In this document: piece by piece, positions 31,091 to 41,585 of the stretch
Layout: each line of letters starts with the position of its first letter
Position numbering within the stretch: the first letter of the stretch is position 1
NCBI GenBank assembly: GCA_022495005.1
Contig: JAGYXB010000460.1
Coordinates: 620,001 to 684,000 of the forward strand
Length of the DNA: 64,000 nt
Source: Rhyacophila brunnea
Lineage: Eukaryota; Arthropoda; Insecta; Trichoptera; Rhyacophilidae
Direction of reading: 5' to 3'
Notes under the pieces: generated by a model
The model's database searches: none
Told to the model about the DNA's origin: nothing
What the model saw: the letters and a program-made list of their open reading frames with translations, nothing else
Program-made: the position numbers and the translations under genes

Positions 31091-31592
31091 TTATAAATAA
31101 TTACAAGATAAGAATTTTTTATATACCACGTTTTTAAATTTTCTGTTAAATCATATAAACTTGACAATTATATTTATTAATAATTTAAGACAAATAAGGC
31201 AATTGTCAACAAATCATTTTTTTGCTATTTTGCAACAAACAAACAAATATAGAATACTGAAATGTCATTTTGATTTCCATAGTAACGCACGTATATATTA
31301 ATAATTTAGTTACTAGGACGATCCCCTTAGCAACCAATAATAGTGGATTGGATAACGGATTTCTTCCGAAATAACTTTTCATACAAAACAGAATTAACTG
31401 AAAATGAATTCAATTCTACTTAAAGATGGCTAAAAGTATTAAAATAATACATTGTCATCGTGTTCTGATATATTCTAAAAGTTTCAAATGTCTAACTAGC
31501 CGGGAAGTTAGTTAAAAATCGATTGCAAGATTTGTACTGGATAAACAACCACCGGACAAACAAGAACACGAGCTAAGAAAAACGTGGTAATA
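31091..31592 (+). mobile_element. family A non-autonomous element, copy 2
   Basis: Collinear with 7091-7556. Its ends read TACCACGTTTTT on the left and AAAAACGTGGTA on the right, a perfect inversion that differs from the TACAACG ends of other copies at the same base on both sides. Confidence 0.65.
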
Positions 31593-31759
31593 AATAACGA
31601 TAACATACAAACCAGTTAGGCTTGCCGTTCAAAAATGTAATTTACCACTAATATTGACTAATTGTGGGCTAACACTAATATGTACTTAGAAAGTGACAAA
31701 ATGTTTTATAGTATGCCTACCTGTAATGTTATTGACGTATTAAAGTGATTCAATAAAAA
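31593..31759. other. spacer
   Basis: Nothing recognised. Confidence 0.2.
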
Positions 31760-31990
31760 TAATAAAGATTTCAAGGTAAATAATACACATTTTTAGTTTT
31801 TATAAAAAAAATATGTTTTTAAAAAAAATATATAAACTATGAATTAGTTAAAAAATATTTTAAATACAAACATGATCATACAATAATATAATATATATAT
31901 ACTTAATTATAAAATGGGATCCTTTAACGAATTCAAATTTTTTATCATAAAAATGTCTCAAATTGCAAGCTTCGTATTTTTCCGCTAGGT
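31760..31990 (+). repeat. family F, copy 2 (left part)
   Basis: AT-rich leader ending AAGCTTCGTATTTTTCCGCT then AGGT, as at 3290-3600. The right part (GAAATGGAT...CACTTGCTCAAC) is not here and occurs separately at 34965. Confidence 0.45.
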
Positions 31991-32084
31991 GCCCCTGTAA
32001 CCCTACTACTCTACTAGTGGCATCTAGGAGTCAACTACAAAATTTATGCAAGTTAATAGTTTTTATTGATAATTTCCGCGTACC

Positions 32085-32270
32085 TGATATTGTACTGGAG
32101 AGACTAGTGGTTTCGGGTAGCCTCCAAGTCAGGCAAAACAGAGGAAAAGCGTCGGCGCGCTGGAGCGACCAGGTGAATGAGATTACTGGGGTAACCTTCA
32201 GTAGTCTTCCGTGAGAGAAGCAGAGGACGGCCAGCGACGGAGAGTCTTGGTCGAACGGGAAAATCGATTG
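32085..32270 (+). pseudogene. non-LTR reverse transcriptase C-terminal remnant
   Basis: The frame reads VSGSLQVRQNRGKASARWSD, then QVNEITGVTFSS, followed by a stop. A shifted frame gives EAEDGQRRRVLVER. This matches the conserved C-terminal block of RTE/L2-type ORFs (R-G-R-P-x-x-R-W-x-D-x-[IV]-K-E..G...A-x-D-R-x-x-W-R). Here Gly-Lys-Ala replaces the usual GRP. Only the last roughly 60 residues remain. Confidence 0.6.
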
Positions 32271-33169
32271 ATAATTTATATTTTATTCTTCTGAATACTC
32301 AATACGTAACTATATAATATGTACCTATAAATATTATAGGAAAATTTTAATTCAAAGATAAACAAATAATTAAAACATAAAATGTGGTCATTGAATAAAC
32401 AAATTATAGTATTGCATAACAAAGTTGGATTCTTCACCTTAATATACTACAACTAGATAACTCTGACTTGGTAATTGTTGAAAAAATAAAATTTTAACTT
32501 TACTTGATTAACATAAATCTAAGCTATAATAATTATTATTTAAAATAAAGCTGGAAAATTATGCTTGTCTAATTGGGAACAATTAAGTCATGTTCATCTG
32601 TATGAAAAAAAATTGTAGATATATTATTCTATTTATTTAATGCATTAATGGTTTTAATATTTTCAAACACAAAATTAATACAGTTCCCATTAACTTCTGA
32701 CTTACCTGGTTTTTTTCATTTTGTATAGAAGGAAACGTAGAATCGTATTATTCAATAGCTAACTCAAAAACAGTGAAAATCTAGTTATCTAGTTGTAGTA
32801 TTGAGATGACGATATAAATAAATATAAGTCATATTAATCCCTTTATTATTTTATATATTAATATACAAGTAGCTGAGTATCAAAGTGGGACATAAGCCAT
32901 TTACAAAATTATTTTACAGGAGACACACAAACGTGTGTGAAAAGTGCTCGTTTTTCATAAAACATACCAACTTTAAGCTAAAAAATCTCTATGAAAACTA
33001 CCGTTTTTGATACTTTTGGTGGATTTTTTGAAAAGAGCATCACTTGCACTACCATAATCAATTAAAACATGAATTTAGTGGGGGGTGGCGTTTGTCCCAC
33101 TTTGATACCAAGGTACTCATTTACGACATTTGTTATTATAAAAATACATAAGTCACACTATCTACAACC
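32271..33169. other. AT-rich spacer
   Basis: Nothing recognised. Short inversely related GGTACTC/AAGTGGGAC words near 32885 and 33090-33120 are noted only. Confidence 0.25.
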
Positions 33170-33640
33170 TTACATCCCATTCGTCAGTGTAGTCATACAT
33201 GGTGGACTCAAAAAGCAGACAATAAAGTGAAAATCACCTTGATAGTGGCCGATGACGTATGATACAAGAATCATAAGTTCTAATAGCAATAAAATTGAAT
33301 TTATAATGTAAATTTTGATTAGAATAGTTTGCATGATAGAGACGAAACCAAATAACTTCCACTTAACCAAATAATTCGAATTCAATATTTTGTAGTTTCG
33401 AATTTCCTTGACAGTTTTCTTCGGCAAGTTGGCCACCTGATTTAGCACAAACGTAACGCGAATTTCGCAGTTATTAGTTAGCGAAGCATAACTCGCCATC
33501 CGTAAGCCTCGCAGGCTAAAGGTTTCCAAAAGGTACCCGACATTGCTCGAAAAGGTGCTGCCGTTGCTACAAAAGGTACTCGCTATTGCCCATTGTTTCA
33601 ACTGGAGAAACTCTCCCGAACGAGATGGCTTTTTGCTCAC
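33170..33640 (-). CDS. doubtful 156-aa ORF
   Basis: The longest non-retrotransposon ORF in the window, starting with ATG at 33640. The first 90 residues (SGEFLQLKQWAIASTFCSNG, then SLRGLRMASYASLTNN and VTFVLNQVANLPKKTVKEIR) come from DNA with more GC than the flanks and look protein-like. The last 60 (IIN/LLLL-rich) come from AT-rich DNA and may be read-through beyond an exon end. Residues about 100-135 are strongly hydrophobic, which could simply reflect T-rich DNA. No domain, signal peptide or splice structure is recognised. It may be a single-exon piece of an unknown gene or retroelement, or chance. Confidence 0.2.
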   Translation of the reverse strand: MSKKPSRSGEFLQLKQWAIASTFCSNGSTFSSNVGYLLETFSLRGLRMASYASLTNNCEIRVTFVLNQVANLPKKTVKEIRNYKILNSNYLVKWKLFGFVSIMQTILIKIYIINSILLLLELMILVSYVIGHYQGDFHFIVCFLSPPCMTTLTNGM

Positions 33641-33919
33641 ACATCCTGCCTAAGCCTGCCGCCCACGTAAATAAATATTAATGTAACGCTTACTTACATT
33701 ATATTCTTGATAATTTAATCTTTGCGTGAAATAGTAATGCATGGTGTTTAAATGTTGGGTTAAATTACTTAGTATCTTGAATTTGCTGAGACCAAAGTAA
33801 ATGTGTATTTTACGTTATAATATTAGTATACAAAGTACCTTGCAGCATTTGCTAGCTTTAGCATTAGAATTAAGAGAATATAACATAGGTGATTTTTGGG
33901 AATATTAAGTTTGAGATAT
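33641..33919. other. spacer
   Basis: Nothing recognised. Confidence 0.2.
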
Positions 33920-34600
33920 CAATTCAATTCAATTTGTTTTTCAACATATTGTGGACATTACAATTTATAAGCTAAAGACGTTCACAACATGATGTGAAAC
34001 ATTATTATAAAGAAGGAAAAAAAGTAATAAAATCGATAAAAATAAAAATATAAATATATAAAGAGAACATAACATAAACATGCAAAAGCAGTGAAAATAC
34101 AATTATACATTTACAAAAGTTCAAAGAACTACACCGAATTTTCTACGAAGACCCTATTTTAAGAATTTATAAAATAGGGTCCACCTAAACTCACCCTCAC
34201 GCAAGTGGAATAAGTATATCAACACCCGAAGCAATTTGGTTGTACATAGTTATCGCCCTCCCAATTGAACCTCCCTCCCAAGAGAACATAATGTATAAGC
34301 AGTGAAATTACAGTAAGTTACACATATATATATATATAAATTCAAAGAAGTACACCGAGTTTGTTAAGGAGACCCTATTTTAAGTATTTATAAAATAGCG
34401 CCCTCATAAACTCACCCACACGCAAGTGGAATATATCAACACCTGAAACAATTTGGTTCAACATAGTTATCGCCCTCCCAATTGGCATTACCAGTGACAG
34501 GTTGGTTTTTCACCTTTGGATAATAAACAACTGATGCTCTCTATTTTATAGTTATCAGGGAGACACATGTCAACACTGCCCAGAATGGCAGAGTTTTCAT
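33920..34600. repeat. repeat family E, copy 2, tandemly duplicated
   Basis: TTCAATTCAATTTGTTTTTC, then two successive blocks (about 34080-34290 and 34291-34500). Each contains ACACCGA(A/G)TT, ACCCTATTTTAAG, AAATAG(G/C)G, CACGCAAGTGGAATA and AGTTATCGCCCTCCCAATTG. The single block at 13960-14340 is the homologue. Period about 225 bp. Near 34323 a short (AT)n tract separates the blocks. Confidence 0.6.
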
Positions 34601-34964
34601 TTATATTAGAATAACGAAATGTTAAAAATCAATTATAACGTCATTAAATAAATGTTAGTTTTTTTGAGGAAGGTTATTATTATAACGACATGTTTCGTGT
34701 ACTATTATAAGAAGACTACTTTCAGGTATTCTTGTAAAAATATCAATAATGTAGTTTATAAGCTGTGCCAGTTTCATCAATGTTGATCTAGTAGTTTTTT
34801 TAGCTATAATCGAATAAACGGAAACGGACATACAAACACTCCGATGTTATTAAGAATGAAAACTGATTTAAGTTTTGTAATATTTCATTTATTTGAATTA
34901 ATCATTCCTCACAATTATGGGATTTCTCGCAATCAACTCAGGCTGTTTGTTTGTGTGAGGTTTG
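34601..34964. other. spacer
   Basis: Nothing recognised. Confidence 0.2.
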
Positions 34965-35065
34965 TATTAACAGATTTTATCTTTACGAGAAATGGATGTC
35001 AGCCACTTGCTCAACCTAGTAGGTCCATAGTCTAACTCATACACAAATTAAAAAAACAATATGTG
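34965..35065 (+). repeat. family F, copy 3 (right part)
   Basis: AACAGATTTTATCTTTACGA, GAAATGGATGTCAGCCACTT and GCTCAACCTAGTAGGTCCAT are collinear with 3615-3715. Confidence 0.5.
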
Positions 35066-36384
35066 TACTTGCCAGACCCAGGATTCACTTGCCAGTCCTA
35101 TATACCGATATAGTGGAGATAAAAAGAGAACTATGAAAAATGTGCTAAAGAAGTTCCTAATAAAGTTCTAGCATATGACAGTTTACTAGTTTACTAGGAG
35201 TAGAAACAATATGGAGTAATATTGGAGTTAAATGTTGTTAATTAATATGTTGTCACTGGTAATATACCTATTATTTTTAAATAAAATGAACGAAGCACGT
35301 GTCGTAAAATAATTTAAAATTTGGGCAATAATCTGACTATTTTACTGTAAATAAACTTAAATGTTTTTGTTCACACTGCTTTTAAAATTGGAATGAAATT
35401 TTAAAACCTAAAAATTCGAATAGGTATCAGCAATATGTCATACACCTTCCTTTACAAATATTGTACCCATATGAGAATTAAGCTGAATAAAAAAATCAAA
35501 AAGCACAAATAAGGGTTGGGGCTGATTTATAGTTCCGCAATACCTTTTCCAAAATTATTACGATCCCCAGTCATAAGAGCTTTGACAGGGAAGAAAGCTC
35601 ATTACTAAATCTGATGCATAAACTAATAAAAATAAACAAAATATTGCTTTCCAGTTTTAAAAGCATCGCCGCTAACGATAAAGTTGCTAGTATATTATTA
35701 TCTTTTCTTTTGTCTGTTAATACTTCAGGGTACCGCATATCTGGGAGCAAAGGATATTATTTAAATATTATTGGCTTAAAATGATCTTAATATACTTAAT
35801 TAATTAATTTAACATTTCCCTAATGTTGTAAAAGCTCTACACAATTTATATATCCTGGAAATCGATGTAGGTATATTTTACGCGAGTTTCGTAGACGCGT
35901 TTTGTGGAATATCCGCGTAAATCGAAGGATGTGTATAATAAGTATATATTATGTTCAATGTCATTAGAAAGACAAATCCTTTGATACATTTAATATGATG
36001 TGTAGACAATTTTAAAAATATAATCCTTATCATTATCACGTAGCTAGGTAGATTATTATTTTGTATTGTGTCTAGGATGATATTGATCAGATAACTTTAA
36101 GGTATTTTCTTAGAATCATGTATACAATTAAAATTGATTACTAAAGTTCCAATGGTTACCTTATCCATAAGGTATATTTGGAAGATGTTATTGTTGTTTA
36201 TCTATGTATATAAATTAATACTGTATACATATACCAATGGCGCACGGTCTATAGATGCTCTGGGTGCTGAGCATGCTCAAAAATAGTCGATAAAATAATT
36301 TTATGCCAGGTTCCTAAGAATCCAATAAATCTTTACTCAATGTACGGCATTTAGTATCTTCTCTGCTACTTACTGCAAACGTCA
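35066..36384. other. AT-rich spacer
   Basis: No gene or repeat recognised. Confidence 0.3.
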
Positions 36385-36639
36385 CACTACACCAGTGGAC
36401 GGCAAACTCATTAGTCAACAGAGCCAAATATCAATAGTACAACGATTGAGATTTATTTTGAGAGCCAAATTTCTTAAACTTAAATTATATATGTAGGTAC
36501 ACTGTTTATTAACTTGATAAACTTTTGTTAAAGTTTTAAGTCTTAATTAAACTATATGTAGGTACACTGAATAAGGCTTGATAGCATAAGTAATAATGTA
36601 TTGATAAAAATTAAATTGTACGTACATAAGGTATCCATA

Positions 36640-36870
36640 AAATTGTTGGGTCACTAGTGTGGTGTTCGATGTGTAGGTAGAGGATGATGATAATGACGAA
36701 GTCTACGATGTAGCAGGGTGAGATTTATTAGCAGCGTATCGGTACAATAGTATATTGTAGATGATAGTTACTAGCTAAGTACTCTGATTCGAGTGACATC
36801 TAGATAAATTATTCTTCGTTATTTATACAATAAAAAGTAATACATTAACATTAAATTCTGTTACATAATC
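36640..36870 (-). mobile_element. LTR-like fragment inside the hAT element
   Basis: On the minus strand, TTGTATAAATAACGAAGAAT near 36835 is followed by GATGTCACTCGAATCAGAGT and later a pyrimidine-rich part ending ACTAGTGACCCAACA near 36645. The first part matches 59838-59960 almost base for base in order. The layout of TATA core, R-like region and a GTGACCC-type end is that of a retroelement LTR. No internal domain is attached, so it is perhaps a solo LTR or a fragment. Confidence 0.5.
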
Positions 36871-37204
36871 ATATTGAACTAAATAAAGAGTCAGCGTTTT
36901 AAATTGAGTAGCGAAATGAAATATTATTTGTTATTACAGTTGTACGAAAATATGATACTATAAAAATGATTATTCAGCTAATACACTTTAATGATTTATA
37001 ATGTGCTGTGATATGTAATAATATACCGTATTTAATGTCGCCAAACAACTTGCTGATTTAGCCAAGATTGTTTGCTGGAAATGGATTCGCTGGGAATATA
37101 TTACTGCAGAGCAATTTGATATAATAGATATTTGATCGCTTATTATTCTGCAGCTACAAAATGAAATCATAACAATGACTGACAAACACTCAATGTGAAT
37201 AATG

Positions 37205-37589
37205 GTCTTGCATCTCCTTGGAAAGTTTGGGTAAGTCAGGTTTGTAAGTTGTTTTTAATTTAAGCACCATTCCAAGTTCTCTTCAATAAGATGACTTCTC
37301 AATTTACTCTTGGTTTCCTCTCTAAAATCTGAAATGAAGTCTCTAAATGACTCTTCTAGAGTTCCTCGACTGCTTTCTTCTTTGCATCACCGACAGGATA
37401 TTTAGTGCGAAATGACGCGTGTTTAGTTGTAAAGTGTCTATCTAAACTTTAATGCGCCAATTTTTCCCGACAAATAATACAGGTTGATGTGCCATTTAAT
37501 TTTTGAATAAACGTGAAAGTCTCCGTTCGTTCAACTTTAAATTCACGGTTTTCGTCTTCCGTTTTTCTTTGCTTCTTCTTTGAAGCCAT
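37205..37589 (-). pseudogene. hAT transposase remnant: BED-like finger and C-terminal scrap
   Basis: From ATG at 37589 the minus frame reads MASKKKQRKTEDENREFKVE, then STCIICREKLAH, a stop at 37449, then SLDRHFTTKHASF and TKYPVGDAKKKAVEEL. The C-x2-C...H-x4-H arrangement with the KRHF-x-T-K-H motif is the BED-type zinc finger at the N-terminus of GTF2IRD2/ZBED-like hAT transposases. The in-frame stop sits between the two zinc pairs. Further on, LKTTYKPDLPKLSKEMQDHY then SH corresponds to the very C-terminus of the same family. The catalytic core is therefore deleted. Clearly non-functional. Confidence 0.65.
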
Positions 37590-37744
37590 GTCAAATAGGG
37601 TAAAGAGCATTTGTAGCAGAGCCGCACTCAAGGGGCCAAAGAGTTGCATGTGGCTCGCGAACCACGGTTTGCCGACCACTGCACTACATAATATATAATT
37701 AGGCTCTGACATTTTTTATAAAAATATATAAACCTTACTCATTG

Positions 37745-38095
37745 CATTTGACGCTGAACCAGGAGATATCACAGAGAGTTGAACCTTTCAAGATGTGGTT
37801 ATATACACGCATCTTCAAAATTTATCGGACAGACCGGTTGACAAAATATATTGACGTTCTCAACTGAATAATAAAGAACCGAGACGGTCCGCGAAGTATA
37901 ATAATCAGAAAACTACAGTACGTCGGCCACATCATCCGTGGAAATATCAATGGTATAGTTAGCAGAGGATGACGCCACATTTCGTGGCTTAAGAACCTCC
38001 GTGATTGATACGAGTGCAGCTCTACCGAACTATTCCAGATAGCTGATGATAAATCAAAGATCACCCCAATGGTGACTGATCTCTGTTAAGAGCGT
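37745..38095 (+). pseudogene. non-LTR endonuclease/RT C-terminal remnant
   Basis: Plus-strand frame: EPFKMWLYTRIFKIYRTDRL, LTKYIDVLN, stop, IIKNRDGPRSIIIRKLQYVG, HIIRGNING, then after a stop HISWLKNLRD, stop, YECSSTELFQIADDKSKITP. This is the C-terminal tail of insect/RTE-like RTs: F-E-M-W-x-x-R-R-x-L-K-I-x-W-x-D, the K-L-x-Y-x-G-H-I-x-R box, and W-L-x-N-L-R-x-W with ELFR-A-A-D-K. At least three stops, so it is dead. It lies just right of the hAT element. Confidence 0.7.
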
Positions 38096-38593
38096 ACATA
38101 AGTGAAACGGCAAACAATTTTCAACTGTGTGTGGAACGAAATTTCGGCCGCGTTGCCATTCGGAAACCGATAGTCGACCTGTTTGCACGTCAATTTGTTT
38201 TGTGATAGCGTCGGAGGAATATATTCATAAATCGATTAAAGATGACTAAAACGTTACCCATTTACTTGAAAAAGAAAACATGTCAATGAATATACTATTA
38301 TTATTACGAATATAGTAATAAACATAACATAAAAAGGACGCATGTTGAATTTTTATGACAAATTATATTCCGTTCGGCTCGCGTCATTTGCACAATCCGC
38401 GAATCGCCTAGTCACAATCTTTTTAGACCATGCCTCAGCTGAGGTATAGCCTTAAGGGATGCATGGATTGGATAACGTCAATGTACCTATTTTGTCTCCC
38501 GGTAAATCCAAGGCTTTTTGAGGATCCGTCTATAGAGCCACGCCATCTTAATAGCCTCAATTATTATTGTTATCGGTTATACATAACAACGAA
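38096..38593. other. spacer
   Basis: Nothing recognised. A 60-codon chance ORF at 38430. Confidence 0.2.
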
Positions 38594-39186
38594 CGAAAAA
38601 TATAAACAATAATAATTCTCAACAACTACCACCCGAATGCAAAAAATACTACATACCTTTTTTAAAAAAGAAAATGTCAAAGTAAATATAAAAGTCAGTG
38701 GGAAAATCAGTTTTTTTTAAGTTACTTGTGAACAATACATTATAACCAAAAGTTTTCAGAGGGAACTAATGTATTTTCCAAGTAAGTAGATATTATTCTT
38801 GAATAATAACTGGAAAAGAGAGAGAGAACACCTGTGGAATTACATATAATTTATATTATCATTAAATTTGTTTATCATTTATTTCGTCAAATCACGATTA
38901 CATATTTTTTAATAATTACCTATGTATCTGTTTCGTCAAATTTAATTATGTTTTAAATTATATTTAATCTTCATCAATACCGGGTTATTTTTTTAAAAAT
39001 TGATTTTCTCACTGACATTAATTATCAAAATATATACTTTTCATTTCAATTTACTGTTTAAAAAAGTAGTATTTTTTACTTTCGGTTAGGTAGTTGTTGA
39101 GAATTATTATTATTGTTTATATTTTTTTTTATTTTTCGGGATTCCGGCCATTCGGGATTTCGGCCTTCCGGATTTCGTCCGGCATC
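38594..39186. mobile_element. Foldback-like element, second copy (asymmetric)
   Basis: Arms GAAAAATATAAACAATAATA then ATTCTCAACAACTACC (38594-38667) are inverted at 39057-39131, with weaker inverted similarity further in. On the right only, the arm continues into the 15-bp CCGAAATCCCGAATG-type repeats (39136-39175) and ends GATTTCGTCCGGCA, which is the terminus of the 44670-45232 element. The left satellite arm is missing or deleted, and no TSD can be set. Confidence 0.5.
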
Positions 39187-39371
39187 ATAGTCTCAGAACT
39201 AGTTTAAGGTCTCGATTGCTTAGGAGGCGTCTCATTTTGAGAAAGACACTCCTTGCGATCTCAATTATAGTTTTTAGTAATAAAATAATTTGTAAAAATA
39301 TATTTAGATGTATGCATTTATTTACGTTTTTACCTACCAGACTTTGTTTAATGAAAATTAATCATAAATTA
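39187..39371. other. spacer
   Basis: Nothing recognised. Confidence 0.2.
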
Positions 39372-39379
39372 ACCTAACC

Positions 39380-40187
39380 CAGGGGTCGGCAAACCGCGGC
39401 TCGCGAGCCACACGCGGCTCTTTGGGTATTGGCGTGCGGCTCTTTGCCAAATTCCCAATTCTCATTTTTTACAAATGGTATGATTGTTGTCGTTTTAAAT
39501 CTGCCCATTGCAAAAGTCGACAAATTAAATTTTTCTCCATTTCATATGACACGAGCACTTTTGAAATAGATTTTTTTGTGGATTTAACAAGCAAAGAGTA
39601 ATGTAGCTCCAAATTTGTAGGTCTTGTCACCAAAATTGAGGATTTGGAGAGAGAAAAATGCAATTTAATTTCACAACACAGCGGAGCGCTCTAAAGATAT
39701 ACATAATAAGGTAGATACTACGATTTTTAATACATGGTATAGCTTTCCGAACTCATATTTGAGTCTACATAATGTGTATGTGAACAATAATTTTCAAACA
39801 TGAACAATATAAATAGCATTTAGAGAAGCCAACTAACCGATGAGAATTTGGAGTCACACCTAAAATTGAAAACTACAAGTTACATACCGAACATACAGTC
39901 ACTCTCCAAAGAAATGGAAGGAAGGCCATTGTTCACATTAGTTTTAAGGTATGCGTAAAAATTGTATGTAACTCATTTTCTGTAAAAAATATATTTATAA
40001 TTTCAACAATAAAAAACTTATATTTGCGTTAGTTTTATTCGCAAAATCTTCTTCACTTGATAAGTAAACAATAACATTCACTGAAATAAATCATATTTAT
40101 AAAAATATATGTATGGCTCTCGATTTTTTTTTAACCGTTGTGATACTCATATTTGGCTCTTTTGGTCCAAGAGTTTGCCGACCCCTG
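39380..40187 (+). mobile_element. hAT-derived MITE (CAGGGGTCGGC family), copy 1
   Basis: Ends CAGGGGTCGGCAAACCGCGG and, inverted, CAGGGGTCGGCAAACTCTTG. The exact 8-bp TSD is ACCTAACC (39372-39379 and 40188-40195). It retains a transposase C-terminal scrap at 39839-39946: DENLESHLKLKTTSYIPNIQ then SLSKEMEGRP. It is thus a deletion derivative of a GTF2IRD2/ZBED-like hAT, not a de novo MITE. It sits inside the CCTAACC motif at the left edge of the piggyBac-like copy that follows. Confidence 0.85.
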
Positions 40188-40191
40188 ACCT

Positions 40192-40909
40192 AACCTAACC
40201 TAACCGAAAAAAAGTATTTTTTTTTAAACGGTACATGTTCAAACACGCGCGTTACCATGATCTTACTCCCTACTTCATTTATCGTTTGTCAATTTATGGC
40301 TACGGCCGTATGTTGTAGCTTAAACACTGGGAAATGCCAATATAGATGGCTTATTTCAAAGAAATATTACCTTATTCTTAGGTCAATAATTATTATAAAG
40401 CAATCATTATTCGTAGGATGTTTATTACATTTGAATGGTCAAAAACATTGCTTATAATCAGTATCCTTAGAATTATCTTCAAATGTGTAAATCGTGCCCA
40501 TTTTTTTAATAATAAAATGCCTAATTCTTGTCAAATTTAAGATCACAAAGATTATAAAATATATTTTTTATTGTAAATATGTCACTATATAATGTTAACA
40601 ATAATTTTACTAATGGTTTTTTAAATGCGTTTAAAAATTAATAAATATAAAAAATTCTAACACCACTGCACATGGATGTGCTGAAATATGACTATATTCT
40701 AAAACATTAGAGCGAGAGATTTAAAAGAATACTATTTTATGTAATAAAAATACTTTATGCAGTCATCAAATGTTTAAAATAAATATAAAGGATAATAAGG
40801 CTTTAAAATTATATAAATAGATTATCTACAACGTTTAAGGAATGTCCAGGGTTATGCTGTGAAAATACCATAAAAGCTCCATTTTTACCTACGCTGATCA
40901 TGTGGGCCC
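40192..40909 (+). mobile_element. piggyBac-like MITE, copy 3
   Basis: The body is collinear with 50025-50915 from the CCTAACCGA motif onward and ends TACGCTGATCATGTGGGCCC followed by TTAA (40910-40913). The left part is displaced or lost where the hAT MITE 39380-40187 inserted at ACCTAACC. The ORF at 40257 is non-coding. Confidence 0.75.
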
Positions 40910-40913
40910 TTAA

Positions 40914-41246
40914 TCTATTACATGCATTTTTTTTATTAAAATGTATTTAATCATATAACCGGTGAGTGAGCGATGCACTGTATCAAAATATATTATGAAT
41001 TACGTGCAACCAAAATGTGATAGGTATATATATCTCTTTTATTAGTTCGAAGAGTCGCTCACGTCGTTGGCTGAATATTCATGAACTGACTCGTTCATTG
41101 TGTCTAGCCGTAGCCCATTTGGTTTTGTTTACAAAAGGCAATTAAAACGTGAATACTAATCAGTAATCAAATCACAATAAAAAAGCTATAGGTTTAAATG
41201 TTCATATTTTCTCATCAAGCGACGCCGTCGGTTTATATTTAGAGTG
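40914..41246. other. spacer
   Basis: Nothing recognised. Confidence 0.2.
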
Positions 41247-41249
41247 TAA

Positions 41250-41585
41250 GGCCCGTTTCAGACGGTACACCGGTGTCGCGCCCGTATATACTAAGGAGGC
41301 CTTTGTATTCGAATAAAGGGACGTTTGTAGTTTATGAACGCCCCAGAGCTAATGAGTCAACGCGTGTCCGGTACACTTTTCCGTCGGTCGCTACATTCTC
41401 AAGCCGCCGATACACTTGTATTTACTACGCAGCCAGTTTTATCTTCTAATTTATAACGCGAAATTATCCGTAAACTCATTAGCTTTGGGGCGTTCATAAA
41501 CATAATACAATGGCCCCTTTATTCGAATACAACGGCCTCCTATATTATATCGAACGCGACACCGGTGTCCCGTCTGAAACGGGCC
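41250..41585. mobile_element. PIF/Harbinger-like MITE with >100-bp TIRs
   Basis: GGCCCGTTTCAGACGGTACA, then CCGGTGTCGCG, AAGGAGGCC, GTATTCGAATAAAGGG and GAACGCCCCAGAGCTAATGA, is mirrored at the right end to GTCTGAAACGGGCC. The arms are about 115 bp. The flanks are TAA on both sides (41247-41249 and 41586-41588), the TWA duplication of PIF/Harbinger, whose ends also start with GG. Total 336 bp, non-coding, with a GC-richer centre. Confidence 0.85.

Larger units (their letters stand above)
36393..37681 (-). mobile_element. degraded hAT transposon with transposase fragments
   Basis: Ends CAGTGGACGGCAAACTCATT (36393) and, inverted, CAGTGGTCGGCAAACCGTGG (37681). The flanks are CACTACAC (36385-36392) and CACTACAT (37682-37689), a 7-of-8 TSD. 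The right end shares CGGCAAACCG...GGCTCGCGA with the CAGGGGTCGG elements at 39380 and 46587. Coding remnants lie on the minus strand (N-terminal zinc finger at 37375-37589, C-terminal end near 37205-37270). An LTR-like fragment lies inside (36640-36870). About 1.29 kb remains of what is usually a 2.5-4-kb element. Confidence 0.8.

Noticed and set aside
33170..33640. Membrane protein suggested by the hydrophobic stretch in the 156-aa ORF
   Set aside because: The hydrophobic run is encoded by T-rich low-complexity DNA. Without homology it does not support a membrane protein.
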